This document shows, piece by piece, positions 56,064 to 64,000 of a stretch of DNA of 64,000 bases. How positions within the stretch are numbered: position 1 is the first letter of the stretch; each line of letters begins with the position of its first letter. Both the position numbers and the translations under genes were made by a program. Below the pieces are notes generated by a model. It saw nothing but the letters and a program-made list of their open reading frames with translations, was not told the DNA's origin and did not search any database. Origin of the DNA: JAEUMG01 sp963805405. GTDB taxonomy: Bacteria > Pseudomonadota > Alphaproteobacteria > Rhizobiales > Aestuariivirgaceae. The stretch is taken from assembly GCA_963805405.1 (NCBI GenBank), contig CAWDUC010000020.1, positions 1,302,001 through 1,366,000 on the forward strand. The letters are read 5' to 3'.

Positions 56064-57008
56064 TCTTCCTTCCCTTCTCGCGATAGAGTTCGAGTACCGG
56101 ATCGGCATTGATCTGCTTGAGCAGCCAATCCTCGAAGCGGCGGATTTTCGGTTTCATGCGGTGTTCGGCCGCGCAGGCGAACTGCCATTGATGGCGATGC
56201 GGTACCATGAGCTCGAATGGCTGCGCCAGGCGCCCGGTCGCAATCTCATCGGTCGCAAAGGGGCCGATGGTCATGGCAACACCCCTGCCCTCGATCGCAG
56301 CCTCCTGCGCCAGGATATAGCTGTCGAAGGCAAGTCGATCGGAAAGCTGGATCCCCTTCACGCCTGCGGCCGCGAGCCACAAATGCCAGTCCTCCTCGGC
56401 GGTATAGACATAGAGCAGCTTGTGCTTCTTCAGGTCTTGCGGCGTCTTGATGGCGTTCGGGCCGGTCGAGCAGTTCGGGCGCGCAGACCGGGGTCAGCAG
56501 CGAACGGAATAGCGGCCGGTAATAGTGATCGGGCGATTTATTGCGCGCCAGGATGAATCCCGCATCGACATTGTTCTCGTCGAAATCCCAGTCGAAGTAG
56601 GAGGTCGACAGCCTCACCTTCATGTCCGGGAAGCGGCGTCTCGAAATCATGCAGGCGCGGGATCAGCCACTTCAGGGCGACGGTCACATAGACCTGGATG
56701 GTCAGTTCATTGTCGACGGCCGGCGGGCGCAAGGTGCGGGTCTGGGATTCGATCTGGTCGAAGGCATCGCGAATGGCGGGATAATAAAACTGGCCCGATT
56801 GGGTGAGCTCTGCCCGCCGGGCATCGCGGCGGAAAAGCTGAAGGCCCAGATGCTGTTCGAGCGACTTGATCTGGTGGCTCACCGCCGAGCGGGTGATCCC
56901 CAGTTCGCCGGCCGCGAGGCGAAAGCTGCCCGAGCCTGGCCGCCGCCTCGAAGGCGGTGAGCGCACGTAACGGGGGTAGGTCGCGGCGAGGCCAAGTGGA
57001 TTCACCAT
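56056..57008 (-). CDS. LysR (GcvA-like) regulator between the two MttB genes (frameshifted)
   Basis: A shift near 56960 restores LRALTAFEAAARLGSFRLAA, followed by GELGITRSAVSHQIKSLEQH (winged helix), LGLQLFRRDARRAELTQSG and the effector part MKVRLSTSYFDWDFDENNVD, VKGIQLSDRLAFDSYILAQE and RIRRFEDW-type end. Further shifts lie near 56645, 56480 and 56390. Its stop overlaps the MttB1 start by 8 bases, so it is co-transcribed with MttB1, psuK and psuG, and divergent from MttB2. It probably controls both directions. Confidence 0.85.
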
Positions 57009-57016
57009 TCGAAGCA

Positions 57017-57130
57017 GCGGAAGCCTATTAGCTCAAACAAATAGACGCTGTAAGGGGTTGAGCAGGCCTCACCGGCGCCATGAATGGTGAATAATTCTCA
57101 CCTCAGTGGGTACGATATTGAGGCTTCCGC
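57017..57130. promoter_or_regulatory. Divergent control region: long-range inverted repeat and LysR-type dyad
   Basis: GCGGAAGCCT (57017-57026) and AGGCTTCCGC (57121-57130) are perfect 10-base inverted repeats 94 bases apart. Between them is the dyad GGTGA-ATAATTC-TCACC (57086-57102), which contains a T-N11-A LysR motif. All lie in the 169 bases between lysR and MttB2. Confidence 0.5.
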
Positions 57131-57177
57131 AAGCGCCCTTTAATCGGCATTGTCCGGCTTCGCTATGGAGATCGAAA

Positions 57178-58761
57178 ATGAGTGTCGCTGAAGACCTTTC
57201 GCGTCGCCGCGGTGGCCGGGATGCGCGGCGAGCCTTGCGCGCGCGGCCGATTCCTCTCGAGGAGGCGGCCGTCCATCCGGGCATGACCGGCGGCCAGTAC
57301 AAGCCGTTGAGCGAGCGCGATGTGCTTCGCATCCACGAAGCGGCCTGGAGATCCTCGAGACCGTCGGTCTCGCCCAAGCCATTCCAAGCTGCGTCGAGAT
57401 GCTGACCGCCAAGGGCTGCACCCTCAACGATCAGGGCCGCCTGCTCTTCCCGCGCAGTCTCGTCGAAGACACGCTGGCGACCTGCGCGCGCGAATTCGTG
57501 CTTTACGCACGCGATCCCAAGCACGACATGCAGCCCTGGGGCAACAAGGTCTATTTCGGCACCGCCGGAGCGGCGGTGCATATCGTTGAGGTTGAAACCC
57601 GCACCTATCGCGAAGTCCTATCTCGCCGATCTCTATGACTGCGCGCGGATCGTCGATCTCTGCGACCACATCCATTTCTTCCAGCGCACCATCACGCCCC
57701 GCGACATGATCACCGGGCATGACCTCGACATCAACACCGCCTATGCGTGCCTTGCCGGAACCAGCAAGCATGTCGGCACCAGCATGGTCCATCCCGACCA
57801 TGTCGATGAAGTGTTGCAGATGCTTCACTATGTGGCGGGCAGCGAGCGAGCCTGGCGGGCACGCCCCTTCGTATCGCAGTCGAACTGCTTCGTCGTGCCG
57901 CCGATGAAGTTTGCCGAAGATGCCTGCCGCTGTCTTGAAGCCGCAGTGCGCGGCGGCATGCCGGTTCTGCTGCTTTCGGCCGCGCAGGCCGGCGCCACAT
58001 CGCCTGCGGCACTTGCCGGCACCGTCGTCCAGGCCGTCGCCGAATGCCTCGCGGGTCTGTGCTACATCAATGCCGTGCAGCCGGGCGCGGTGGCGATCTG
58101 GGGCACATGGCCCTTCGTATCCGACCTGCGCACCGGCGCCATGTCGGGTGGCTCCGGCGAACAGGCTCTCATCACCGCGGCCTGCGCCCAGATGGGGCAT
58201 TTCTACAAGCTCACCGTCGGCTCCGCCGCCGGCATGTGCGATTCGAAACTGCCTGATATCCAGGCCGGCTATGAGAAAGGCGTCACCGCTTCGCTCGCGG
58301 CCATGACCGGCATCAATCTTATGTATGAAACGGCGGGCATGCATGCCTCGCTGCTCGGCTTCTGCCTCGAAAGCCTGCTCATCGACAATGACATGCTGGG
58401 CTCGATCAACCGCAATATCCGCGGCATCGAAGTCAATGACGAGACATTGTCGATCGATGTCATCCGCAATGTCTGCATTGATGGCCCCGGCCATTATCTC
58501 GGCCACGATCAGACATTGTCGCTGATGCTGAAGGAATATGTCTATCCGGCGCTCGGTAATCGCATGAGCCCGAAAGAGTGGAACGAAGCCGGCCGGCCCG
58601 ACATCGTCGAGCGTGCAACTGCCAAGAAGCGCGAAATACTCTCAAGCCACTATCCCGATTATATCCCGCGCGACGTCGACGATCTCATCCGCTCGAAGCA
58701 TGACATCAAGCTACCGCGCGAAATCATGCAGCCCGGTGATCCGCGGTGGATACGCAAATAG
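57178..58761 (+). CDS. MttB-superfamily corrinoid methyltransferase 2, non-pyrrolysine (two frameshifts)
   Basis: It starts MSVAEDLSRRRGGRDARRAL; shifts near 57345 and 57615 restore about 526 residues. Blocks include ILETVGLAQAIPSCVEMLTA, GTAGAAVHIVE, RIVDLCDHIHFFQRTITPRD, GTSKHVGTSMVHPDHVDEVL, FVSQSNCFVVPPMKFAEDAC, GTWPFVSDLRTGAMSGGSGE and GMCDSKLPDIQAGYEKGVTA. The long intact C-terminal part has no TAG at the pyrrolysine position. It should transfer a methyl group from a quaternary amine or related donor to the corrinoid protein. It heads an operon with the QueG-like, homocysteine methyltransferase and GFA genes. Confidence 0.9.
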
Positions 58762-58781
58762 CGGGGTGAGCCCACGGGATC

Positions 58782-59435
58782 ATGGAACATCCCGTCTTCA
58801 CGCGCATCATCGCCGAGGGCTTCATGCCCCTCGGATGGTTTGCGCCGCACTCCGGCGACCGCGTTCCGGAGGGAGCGGGACTTGTGCTGCTCATCGGCAA
58901 CGCTGGGCCGGCCATGTTCCGGCGCTTTGCCCGCGAACGCGATCCCAAAACCGAACTCCTCGATGACTGGTGCCGCGTAGTCATCGATCCATTGGCGCGG
59001 GCGCTCGGCGCGCGGGCGCTCTATCCCTTCGACAAGCCGCCACAGCCCTTTCTCACTTGGGCGCAGCGTGCGGGCTGCGGTCATGCCTCGCCGCTCGGCC
59101 TCAACATCCATCCCACCTACGGTCTCTGGCATGCCTTCCGCGCCGCGCTCATCTTCGACGCCGATCCCGGCCTTCCGCCAATGTCCGGCAGCCCGCATCC
59201 CTGCCACAGTTGCATCGAGCGGCCGTGTCTTACCGCCTGCCCTGTCGATGCCTTCACCGGAGAGAGCTACCGGATTGACGACTGTGTCCGGCATATCGCA
59301 TCGCCCCTCGGCGAAGACTGCATGCTGCATGGCTGTCTTGCCCGCCGTGCCTGCCCGATCGGGCAGAATTATCGCTATACAGACCAACAGGTGCGTTTCC
59401 ACATGCACGCCTTCCGGCGCGCGCATACGGAGTAG
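58782..59435 (+). CDS. QueG-like 4Fe-4S ferredoxin protein
   Basis: The 217-residue protein begins MEHPVFTRIIAEGFMPLGWF and has the N-terminal VLLIGNAGPAMFRRF strand of QueG/reductive dehalogenase-like proteins. Two cysteine groups follow: CHSCIERPCLTACP (C-x2-C-x4-C-x3-C) and DCMLHGCLARRACPIG. It is shorter than QueG (about 350) and lacks the HEAT repeats, so it is not epoxyqueuosine reductase. QueG-like proteins bind cobalamin. Inside an MttB operon it may supply electrons to, or repair, the corrinoid; this is inference. Start 20 bases after MttB2, stop 2 bases before the next gene. Confidence 0.85.
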   Translation: MEHPVFTRIIAEGFMPLGWFAPHSGDRVPEGAGLVLLIGNAGPAMFRRFARERDPKTELLDDWCRVVIDPLARALGARALYPFDKPPQPFLTWAQRAGCGHASPLGLNIHPTYGLWHAFRAALIFDADPGLPPMSGSPHPCHSCIERPCLTACPVDAFTGESYRIDDCVRHIASPLGEDCMLHGCLARRACPIGQNYRYTDQQVRFHMHAFRRAHTE

Positions 59436-59437
59436 TC

Positions 59438-60370
59438 ATGTATCAAGCGGTTGCCGACAAACTCAAAGCCGGCCGCCTCATCCTTCTCGATGGTGGCACT
59501 GGTACCGACATCCAGGCGCGCGGCGTGCCGATGGACGGCGATACCTGGTGTGCCGAGGTCAATCTCACGCATCCCGATGTCGTGCGCTCGGTGCATGCTG
59601 ATTACATCCGGGCCGGTGCCGAGGTCATCACGGCCAACACCTATGCGACGAGCCCGCTGCTCTTCAATTCGCTCGGCCGCGATGAAGACATGGTCAAGAT
59701 CGACAAGGCAGCGGTCAAAATCGCGCGCCAAGCCTGTGATGAACTCGGCGCCGAAAAAATCGCAGTCGCGGGCTCTTTTTCCGTCATGCGGCCCACCACG
59801 CAAGGCACCGACCGTACGGCCGTCTGGCAGGAATGGCCGAAGCCGGACGCCATGGATCTCATGCGCCGCAAGGCGGATGGCATGGCGGAGGCCGGCTGCG
59901 ATCTCATCATGATGGAGATGATGCGCGATCGCGACTATTCGCTGTGGGCAACGGAAGCGGCGGTCGCCACCGGCCTTCCCGTCTGGGTCGGGATCGCGGT
60001 CGAGAAGAAACCCCATGGCCGCTTGCTCGGTTTCGGCCGCGGCGACTGGCAACTCGACGACATCGTCCCTGCCCTCATGTCGACCGGCGCCAAGGTCTGC
60101 AACATCATGCACACGTCGCCGAACGACACCGACGAGGCGCTGCCGATCGTCCGGGCGCACTGGTCGGGGCCCATGGGGGCCTATCCCGAATGCGGATACT
60201 TCAAAATGCCGGACTGGCAGTTCATCGACATCATTCCGCCTGATGACCTCGTCGCCAAGGCACGCGACTGGCGCAAGCAAGGCGCGACATTGATCGGCGG
60301 CTGCTGCGGCATCGGTCCCAAGCATATCGAGGCCCTGGCGGATGCCTTTGCGACTGAGCTTCAGCAATGA
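59438..60370 (+). CDS. Homocysteine S-methyltransferase family (BHMT/Bmt-like)
   Basis: An intact 310-residue TIM barrel: LILLDGGTGTDIQARGVPM, GAEVITANTYATSPLLFNSL, AVAGSFSVMRP and the zinc ligands, one in GAKVCNIMHTSPND and two in IGGCCGIGPKHIEAL. It transfers a methyl group to homocysteine (or selenohomocysteine), classically from betaine or S-methylmethionine. Being in the MttB2 operon, it could use a betaine substrate directly or accept the methyl group from the corrinoid. The enzyme is soluble and zinc-dependent. Confidence 0.9.
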   Translation: MYQAVADKLKAGRLILLDGGTGTDIQARGVPMDGDTWCAEVNLTHPDVVRSVHADYIRAGAEVITANTYATSPLLFNSLGRDEDMVKIDKAAVKIARQACDELGAEKIAVAGSFSVMRPTTQGTDRTAVWQEWPKPDAMDLMRRKADGMAEAGCDLIMMEMMRDRDYSLWATEAAVATGLPVWVGIAVEKKPHGRLLGFGRGDWQLDDIVPALMSTGAKVCNIMHTSPNDTDEALPIVRAHWSGPMGAYPECGYFKMPDWQFIDIIPPDDLVAKARDWRKQGATLIGGCCGIGPKHIEALADAFATELQQ

Positions 60371-60780
60371 CCAGCAAGACCGGCTCCTGTCTCTGTGGCG
60401 CGGTGAAGTTCGAGATCACCGGACCGATCCGACCGGTGATTGCCTGCCATTGCCAGCAATGCCGCAAGCAGACCGGCACCTACATGTCGGCAACCGCTAC
60501 CAAGGACGAGTACTTCAAATTTACCGAACAAGCCGGCCTCAAATGGTATCGATCGAGCCCGGAGGCGCGCCGCGGCTTCTGCGGCGAATGCGGCTCGGTC
60601 CTGTTCTGGAAGGGTGATGGCCGCGACTATATCGCGATCGCAGCCGGCTCGATCGATGGCGATCTCGGCGTGCCACTCGAAGGCCACATCTTCTGCGAAA
60701 GCGCGGGCGACTATTACGAGATCGCCGGCGGCGAGTACCAGGCGCCGCAATGGGCGCGCAATCCGAAGGCGCCCGACTGA
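60367..60780 (+). CDS. GFA family (CENP-V/GFA domain) zinc protein 2
   Basis: The 137-residue protein has GSCLCGAVKFE, ACHCQQCRKQTG and GFCGECGSVLFW, the complete zinc cysteines of the GFA fold. Its ATG overlaps the stop of the homocysteine methyltransferase gene (ATGA), so it is translated from the MttB2 operon. It may handle formaldehyde or a thiol adduct arising from methyl-group metabolism; no activity is proven for most members. Confidence 0.88.
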   Translation: MTSKTGSCLCGAVKFEITGPIRPVIACHCQQCRKQTGTYMSATATKDEYFKFTEQAGLKWYRSSPEARRGFCGECGSVLFWKGDGRDYIAIAAGSIDGDLGVPLEGHIFCESAGDYYEIAGGEYQAPQWARNPKAPD

Positions 60781-61422
60781 TCAGAGCCCGGCGCGGGCTT
60801 TCAAGTCCCTCTCAAGTTCGCCATAGCCCGTATAGCGATACTCATAGGCAAGGCCGAGCTTCTTCGCCGCCGCGATTGCCTGCTTGGCGATTTCCTCATC
60901 GCGGGTCTGTGCGAGGTAGACGATCTTGGTGTAATTGCCGAAATACATCGGCAGCAATTCCGGATGCCGGTCGAGCGCCAGGCCCTGCCAGATCAGGCGA
61001 TCGAAATGCCGCGCCAGATAGTCGGTGAGGAAGAAGGCAGTGAGATCGTCGTCCGCCCTGGCCGCGAAAGCCTCGTTGCCGGAGAAGAAGGCATAGCAAT
61101 GCGGTCCGTCGATGCGCTCGATGCCCTCTTCGGCAAGCAGGCGGTCGAGTTCGCCCCCCGTCCCGCAATCGCCGTAAAGCACGAAGATTGTGCGATAGCG
61201 GCCCTTGGCGGCCCTGATCTTTTCACGGATCGCGGGAACGATGAATTGCGGCGTGTTGTGCCACTTGGCGGGCAGGCAGGCGACGTCGAAGGCGGCCCAG
61301 CGATTGCGTTCGATGAGGTCGACGATCTCGCGCGCCAGTGCCCCGCAGGCGATGAGCAGAACATCGCCGCGACCGGCCGTGAAGTCGAATTCGTCGCTTG
61401 GCTTCAGATTAACAGAGGTCAT
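60781..61422 (-). CDS. DUF1638 protein
   Basis: 213 residues, DUF1638 type: VLLIACGALAREIVDLIERN, CLPAKWHNTPQFIVPAIREK, FVLYGDCGTGGELDRLLAEE, GPHCYAFFSGNEAF and PMYFGNYTKIVYLAQTRDEE. The conserved Cys, His and acid residues suggest a metal or cofactor site. DUF1638 genes commonly sit with corrinoid methyltransferases, as here between the MttB2 operon and the corrinoid protein. Function unproven. It converges tail-to-tail with the GFA gene. Confidence 0.9.
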   Translation of the reverse strand: MTSVNLKPSDEFDFTAGRGDVLLIACGALAREIVDLIERNRWAAFDVACLPAKWHNTPQFIVPAIREKIRAAKGRYRTIFVLYGDCGTGGELDRLLAEEGIERIDGPHCYAFFSGNEAFAARADDDLTAFFLTDYLARHFDRLIWQGLALDRHPELLPMYFGNYTKIVYLAQTRDEEIAKQAIAAAKKLGLAYEYRYTGYGELERDLKARAGL

Positions 61423-61529
61423 GGGGCTTCCGGATAGCTAGGCTCATATCACGGTAAAACAACCCGCATGGCGCCAGCAGCCGACCAATGCCGTCCCTTT
61501 GCGTCAACGGCGCGGCCCTTCCTTGCCGG

Positions 61530-61543
61530 TTGATCCTGATCAA
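61530..61543 (+). promoter_or_regulatory. FNR/FixK-type box
   Basis: TTGATCCTGATCAA matches the consensus TTGAT-N4-ATCAA in all fixed positions. Its centre is 63 bases before the cytochrome ATG, so a start site about 41 bases downstream would leave a short leader with AGGAGG. Confidence 0.85.
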
Positions 61544-61599
61544 GGCAGGCCCCCGACGCCGGCTCTAGGAAACACCCCTATGCTCCCAGGAGGCCAGTC

Positions 61600-62064
61600 A
61601 TGGGCCGAACCAGATCAGCTATTGTTGCAATGGGCCTGCTGGCCGCTTTCTGCATCGCCCAGCCTGTACTCGCAACCGACGACGCGCCGGGCGAAGATGC
61701 GGGCGTTGACGTTCCATTGCGTCTGGCGCTCGGAGGCAATGATTATGAGACCTATTGTGCGTCCTGCCATGGCGTGGGCGGGCGCGGAGATGGGCCGGTC
61801 GCCGAATTCCTGGCGATCACGCCCGCCGATCTGACCCAGCTATCACGAAAGAACGGCGGCAAGTTCCCGACAGAGCGCGTGGCGCAGGTCATCGACGGGC
61901 GCCAGGATGTCAAAATCCATGGGACGCGCGATATGCCGGTGTGGGGCGACTGGTTCGACGTCGAGGCCGAGTCACCCGGCCTGCGCGCGAGCGAACGCGA
62001 GATCGTCGTGCAAGAGCGCATAAAGGCGCTTCTCGTCTACTTGAATACGATACAAGTGAAATAG
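61600..62064 (+). CDS. Periplasmic c-type cytochrome (SoxX/cytochrome c class I-like)
   Basis: 154 residues. A signal peptide (residues 1-25) ends QPVLA. The heme motif is CASCH (Cys53, Cys56, His57) with the Met axial ligand in RDMPVWGDWF. AGGAGG precedes the ATG, and an FNR/FixK box lies 57 bases upstream. It carries electrons in the periplasm, probably under low oxygen. It lies beside the corrinoid genes but transcribed the other way from the corrinoid protein, so a direct link is unproven. Confidence 0.92.
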   Translation: MGRTRSAIVAMGLLAAFCIAQPVLATDDAPGEDAGVDVPLRLALGGNDYETYCASCHGVGGRGDGPVAEFLAITPADLTQLSRKNGGKFPTERVAQVIDGRQDVKIHGTRDMPVWGDWFDVEAESPGLRASEREIVVQERIKALLVYLNTIQVK

Positions 62065-62091
62065 CCCGGCCGGCTGGCTGCGGGCGACCGC

Positions 62092-62793
62092 TCAGCCCGC
62101 CGCCAGCAGGTTGTGCTTTCTCGCCATGAAGCTCTTGGCCGTCTCGACGGCCACCGCTGCGTCACGGCAATAGGCATCGGCGCCGACCGCCTTGGCGAAT
62201 TCCTCGTTCAAGGGGGCGCCGCCGACCAGCACCACATAGTCGTCGCGAATACCCTTTTCCTTCATCGTGTCGATCACGACCTTCATATAGGGCATCGTGG
62301 TGGTGAGCAGCGCCGACATGCCGATGATGTCAGGCTGATGCTCGTCGATCGCAGCCAGGTATTTCTCTACCGGATTGTTGATGCCGATATTGATGACCTC
62401 GAAACCGGCGCCTTCCATCATCATGGCGACCAGGTTCTTGCCGATGTCGTGGATGTCGCCCTTGACGGTGCCGATCACCATCTTGCCGAGGCGCGGCGCT
62501 CCGGTGGCGATCAGCAAAGGCCGCAGGATTGACATGCCGGCCTTCATGGAATTAGCGGCAAGAAGGACTTCAGGCACGAAGAGAATGCCATCACGGAAGT
62601 CGATGCCGACGATGCGCATGCCCTCAACCAGACCTTCAGTCAAGGTCCTGTAGGGCGCCCAGCCGCGCTCGAGCAGGATGTTGACGCCCTCCACGACCTC
62701 TTCCTTGAGGCCGTCATAGAGGTCGTCATGAATCTGCTGGACCAAATCCTCGTCATTAAGGGATTTGAGGTCGAGTTCGCCTTCATCACTCAT
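62092..62793 (-). CDS. Corrinoid protein (MtbC/MttC-like, B12-binding)
   Basis: The 233-residue protein has an N-terminal helical cap (VQQIHDDLYDGLKEEVVEGV, FVPEVLLAANSMKAG) and a Rossmann B12 domain with the cobalt-ligand His115 in GDIHDIGKNLV, then MSALLTTTMPYMKVVIDTMK and VLVGGAPLNEEFAKAVGADA. It shuttles methyl groups between the MttB enzymes and the methyltetrahydrofolate methyltransferase. There is only one corrinoid protein for two MttB enzymes in this window. It is intact and well preserved. Confidence 0.94.
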   Translation of the reverse strand: MSDEGELDLKSLNDEDLVQQIHDDLYDGLKEEVVEGVNILLERGWAPYRTLTEGLVEGMRIVGIDFRDGILFVPEVLLAANSMKAGMSILRPLLIATGAPRLGKMVIGTVKGDIHDIGKNLVAMMMEGAGFEVINIGINNPVEKYLAAIDEHQPDIIGMSALLTTTMPYMKVVIDTMKEKGIRDDYVVLVGGAPLNEEFAKAVGADAYCRDAAVAVETAKSFMARKHNLLAAG

Positions 62794-62942
62794 CGGTCGT
62801 CTCCGAACGGAACAGTGAGGCCAGAATAGACAGGCGCCCTGCAATTGTTGCGCTTGCGGCGACGCCCCCATGCCGGAAAGCGACCGTTGTGGCAAGCGAC
62901 CCGATTGGCTATGGCCTTTCGTTCCAAGCAACTGGACATCCC

Positions 62943-64000
62943 ATGACCGCTGCATTTCCGATCTCGGCCGTTCGCGCCGCCTTTCCCGCCCTGGCTCTCA
63001 AGGATGGCGACGCCGCCCGCGTTTATTTCGACAATCCGGCCGGAACCCAGGTGCCGCAGCGCGTCATCGACCGCACGCTCGAAGCGCTCATCGCCAAGAA
63101 CGCCAATCTCGGCGGCTATTTCGCAACCACGGTCGCCGCCGGGCGATTGGTCGACGATGCCCACCAGGCTTGTGCCGATTTCTACAATGCCGCGAGCGCG
63201 GACGAGATCGTGTTCGGTCAGAACATGACGACGCTCACCTTCCACATGTCGCGCTGCCTTGGCCGCAAGTTCAAGCGCGGCGACGAGATCGTGCTTGTCG
63301 CGCATGGACCACGACGCCAATGTCGCGCCCTGGCTGTTGCTTGCGGACGACCTCGGCTTGACGGTCAAGTGGATGGATTTCGATCCCGAGACCTACGAAT
63401 TCGCCGATGATGCATTGAGCCGGGTCCTGAGCGACCGGACCAAGCTCGTGGCGCTCGGCTTTGCGTCGAACTGCACCGGCACGATCAACGACGTGAAGCG
63501 CTTTGCCGCGGAGGCGAAGGCGGCCGGCGCGCTCGTCTATGTCGATGCGGTCCAGTACGCGCCGCATTGCGCGATCGATGTGCAATCGCTCGGTTGCGAT
63601 ATTCTCGTCTCGTCCGCCTATAAATGGTTCGGCCCGCATCAGGGAATCTTATGGGGCCGCAAAGCGCTGCTCGAAGACACCTTCGGCTACAAGGTGCGCC
63701 CGGCCGGCAAGCGATCTTCCGCACAAATTCGAGACCGGCACGCTCTCGCATGAGGGCATGGCGGGTACGCTTGGCGCCGTCGAATATCTCGCCGGCTTCG
63801 ATGAAGGCGGCGATGCACATGCTGATATGCGGCCAAGCGCAGCGGCGATCCATCGCGCCTTCGATCGGCTCGTCGCGTGGGAGCACATGCTCACGCGCCG
63901 CCTGATCAACGGCTTCTCGTCCTTCCGCGGGCTCACCATCCGCGGCGTCACCAGCGACAATGCCATGCACCGCCGTGTGCCGACCGTCTCCTTCACGCTC
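62943..64000 (+). CDS. Class V aminotransferase, cysteine-desulfurase-like, incomplete at window end
   Basis: It starts MTAAFPISAVRAAFPALALK and shows VYFDNPAGTQVPQRVIDRTL, DEIVFGQNMTTLTFHMSRCL, LVYVDAVQYAPHCAIDVQSL and the PLP lysine in SSAYKWFGPHQGILWG, all class V family. Shifts near 63305 and 63715 are needed, and the protein runs past base 64000. Members release sulfur from cysteine or act as amine lyases. This subgroup, with LGGYFATT and VAPWLLLADDLGL, is close to SufS-like isopenicillin-epimerase relatives of unknown substrate. It is divergent from the corrinoid gene. Confidence 0.85.

Noticed and set aside
54481..58761. Pyrrolysine in the MttB homologues
   Set aside because: No in-frame TAG is found in the intact parts that cover the pyrrolysine position, and no pyl genes are seen in the window.
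58782..59435. Epoxyqueuosine reductase QueG
   Set aside because: The protein is too short and lacks the C-terminal repeats; the context is methyl transfer.
48983..62793. Cobalamin riboswitch upstream of the corrinoid genes
   Set aside because: I looked for a B12-box-like sequence in the leaders at 48930-48982, 57009-57177 and 62794-62942 and saw none.

Overview
The window is a gene-dense, roughly 60 percent G+C piece of an alphaproteobacterial chromosome, most likely Rhizobiales (Hyphomicrobiales). This rests on the PssA, GlxBCD, DUF1989-GcvT, EcfG-type promoters, CsbD and a FixK/FNR box, and on intergenic palindromes of the kind common in that order. No rRNA, tRNA, CRISPR array or transposase is visible. 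Many otherwise recognisable genes carry one or more single-base frameshifts, which suggests an unpolished draft assembly more than true decay, so several coordinates below are reconstructed by joining reading frames.

Layout. 1-5.9 kb: stress and envelope genes (Usp, broken subtilase, topoisomerase IB, CsbD with a divergent EcfG-type promoter pair and a small proline-rich peptide, Omp25/31-like porin). 6-8 kb: flavin reductase, nucleoside hydrolase and a lysine-rich histone H1-like protein. 8.1-12.4 kb: a coupled operon of a DUF1989-GcvT fusion, an APH-like kinase and a sugar-isomerase-like TIM barrel. 12.4-16.5 kb: repeats, an uncharacterised paralogue A, acyl-CoA dehydrogenase and small proteins. 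16.5-23.3 kb: a GntR-flanked operon of FAD oxidoreductase, glutamine-synthetase-like ligase, GlxB, GlxC and GlxD, resembling the N-methylglutamate type of amine assimilation. 24-27 kb: EamA transporter, PhyH dioxygenase, J-protein, nitrilase. 27.3-34.8 kb: 2-aminoethylphosphonate catabolism (LysR, PhnW, PhnA, PhnY) with a Na/Pi-type transporter and a metallophosphoesterase. 34.8-39 kb: a damaged polyamine-type ABC transporter. 39-45 kb: PssA, membrane sulfatase-like protein, an uncharacterised protein with DUF3726, repeats and paralogue B. 45-49 kb: Ldh-type dehydrogenase, SABATH-like methyltransferase, CaiB-type CoA transferase.

The most interesting part is 49-63 kb. It holds a nearly complete corrinoid-dependent demethylation system of the kind known from anaerobes: two non-pyrrolysine MttB-superfamily methyltransferases, a cognate corrinoid protein, a methyltetrahydrofolate:corrinoid methyltransferase, a ferredoxin-ASKHA corrinoid activator (RACE/DUF4445), a homocysteine methyltransferase, a QueG-like 4Fe-4S protein, DUF1638 and a small 'virulence factor' family protein. 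A LysR gene sits between the two MttB genes, and pseudouridine catabolism genes (PsuK, PsuG) are joined to one of them. A c-type cytochrome next to the cluster has an exact FNR/FixK box.

Taken together, the window looks like a nutrient-scavenging island for small N-, C- and P-containing compounds: methylated amines (corrinoid, GcvT-like and GlxBCD routes feeding folate and glutamate), aminoethylphosphonate, polyamines and modified nucleosides. The substrates of the methyltransferases cannot be read from sequence.
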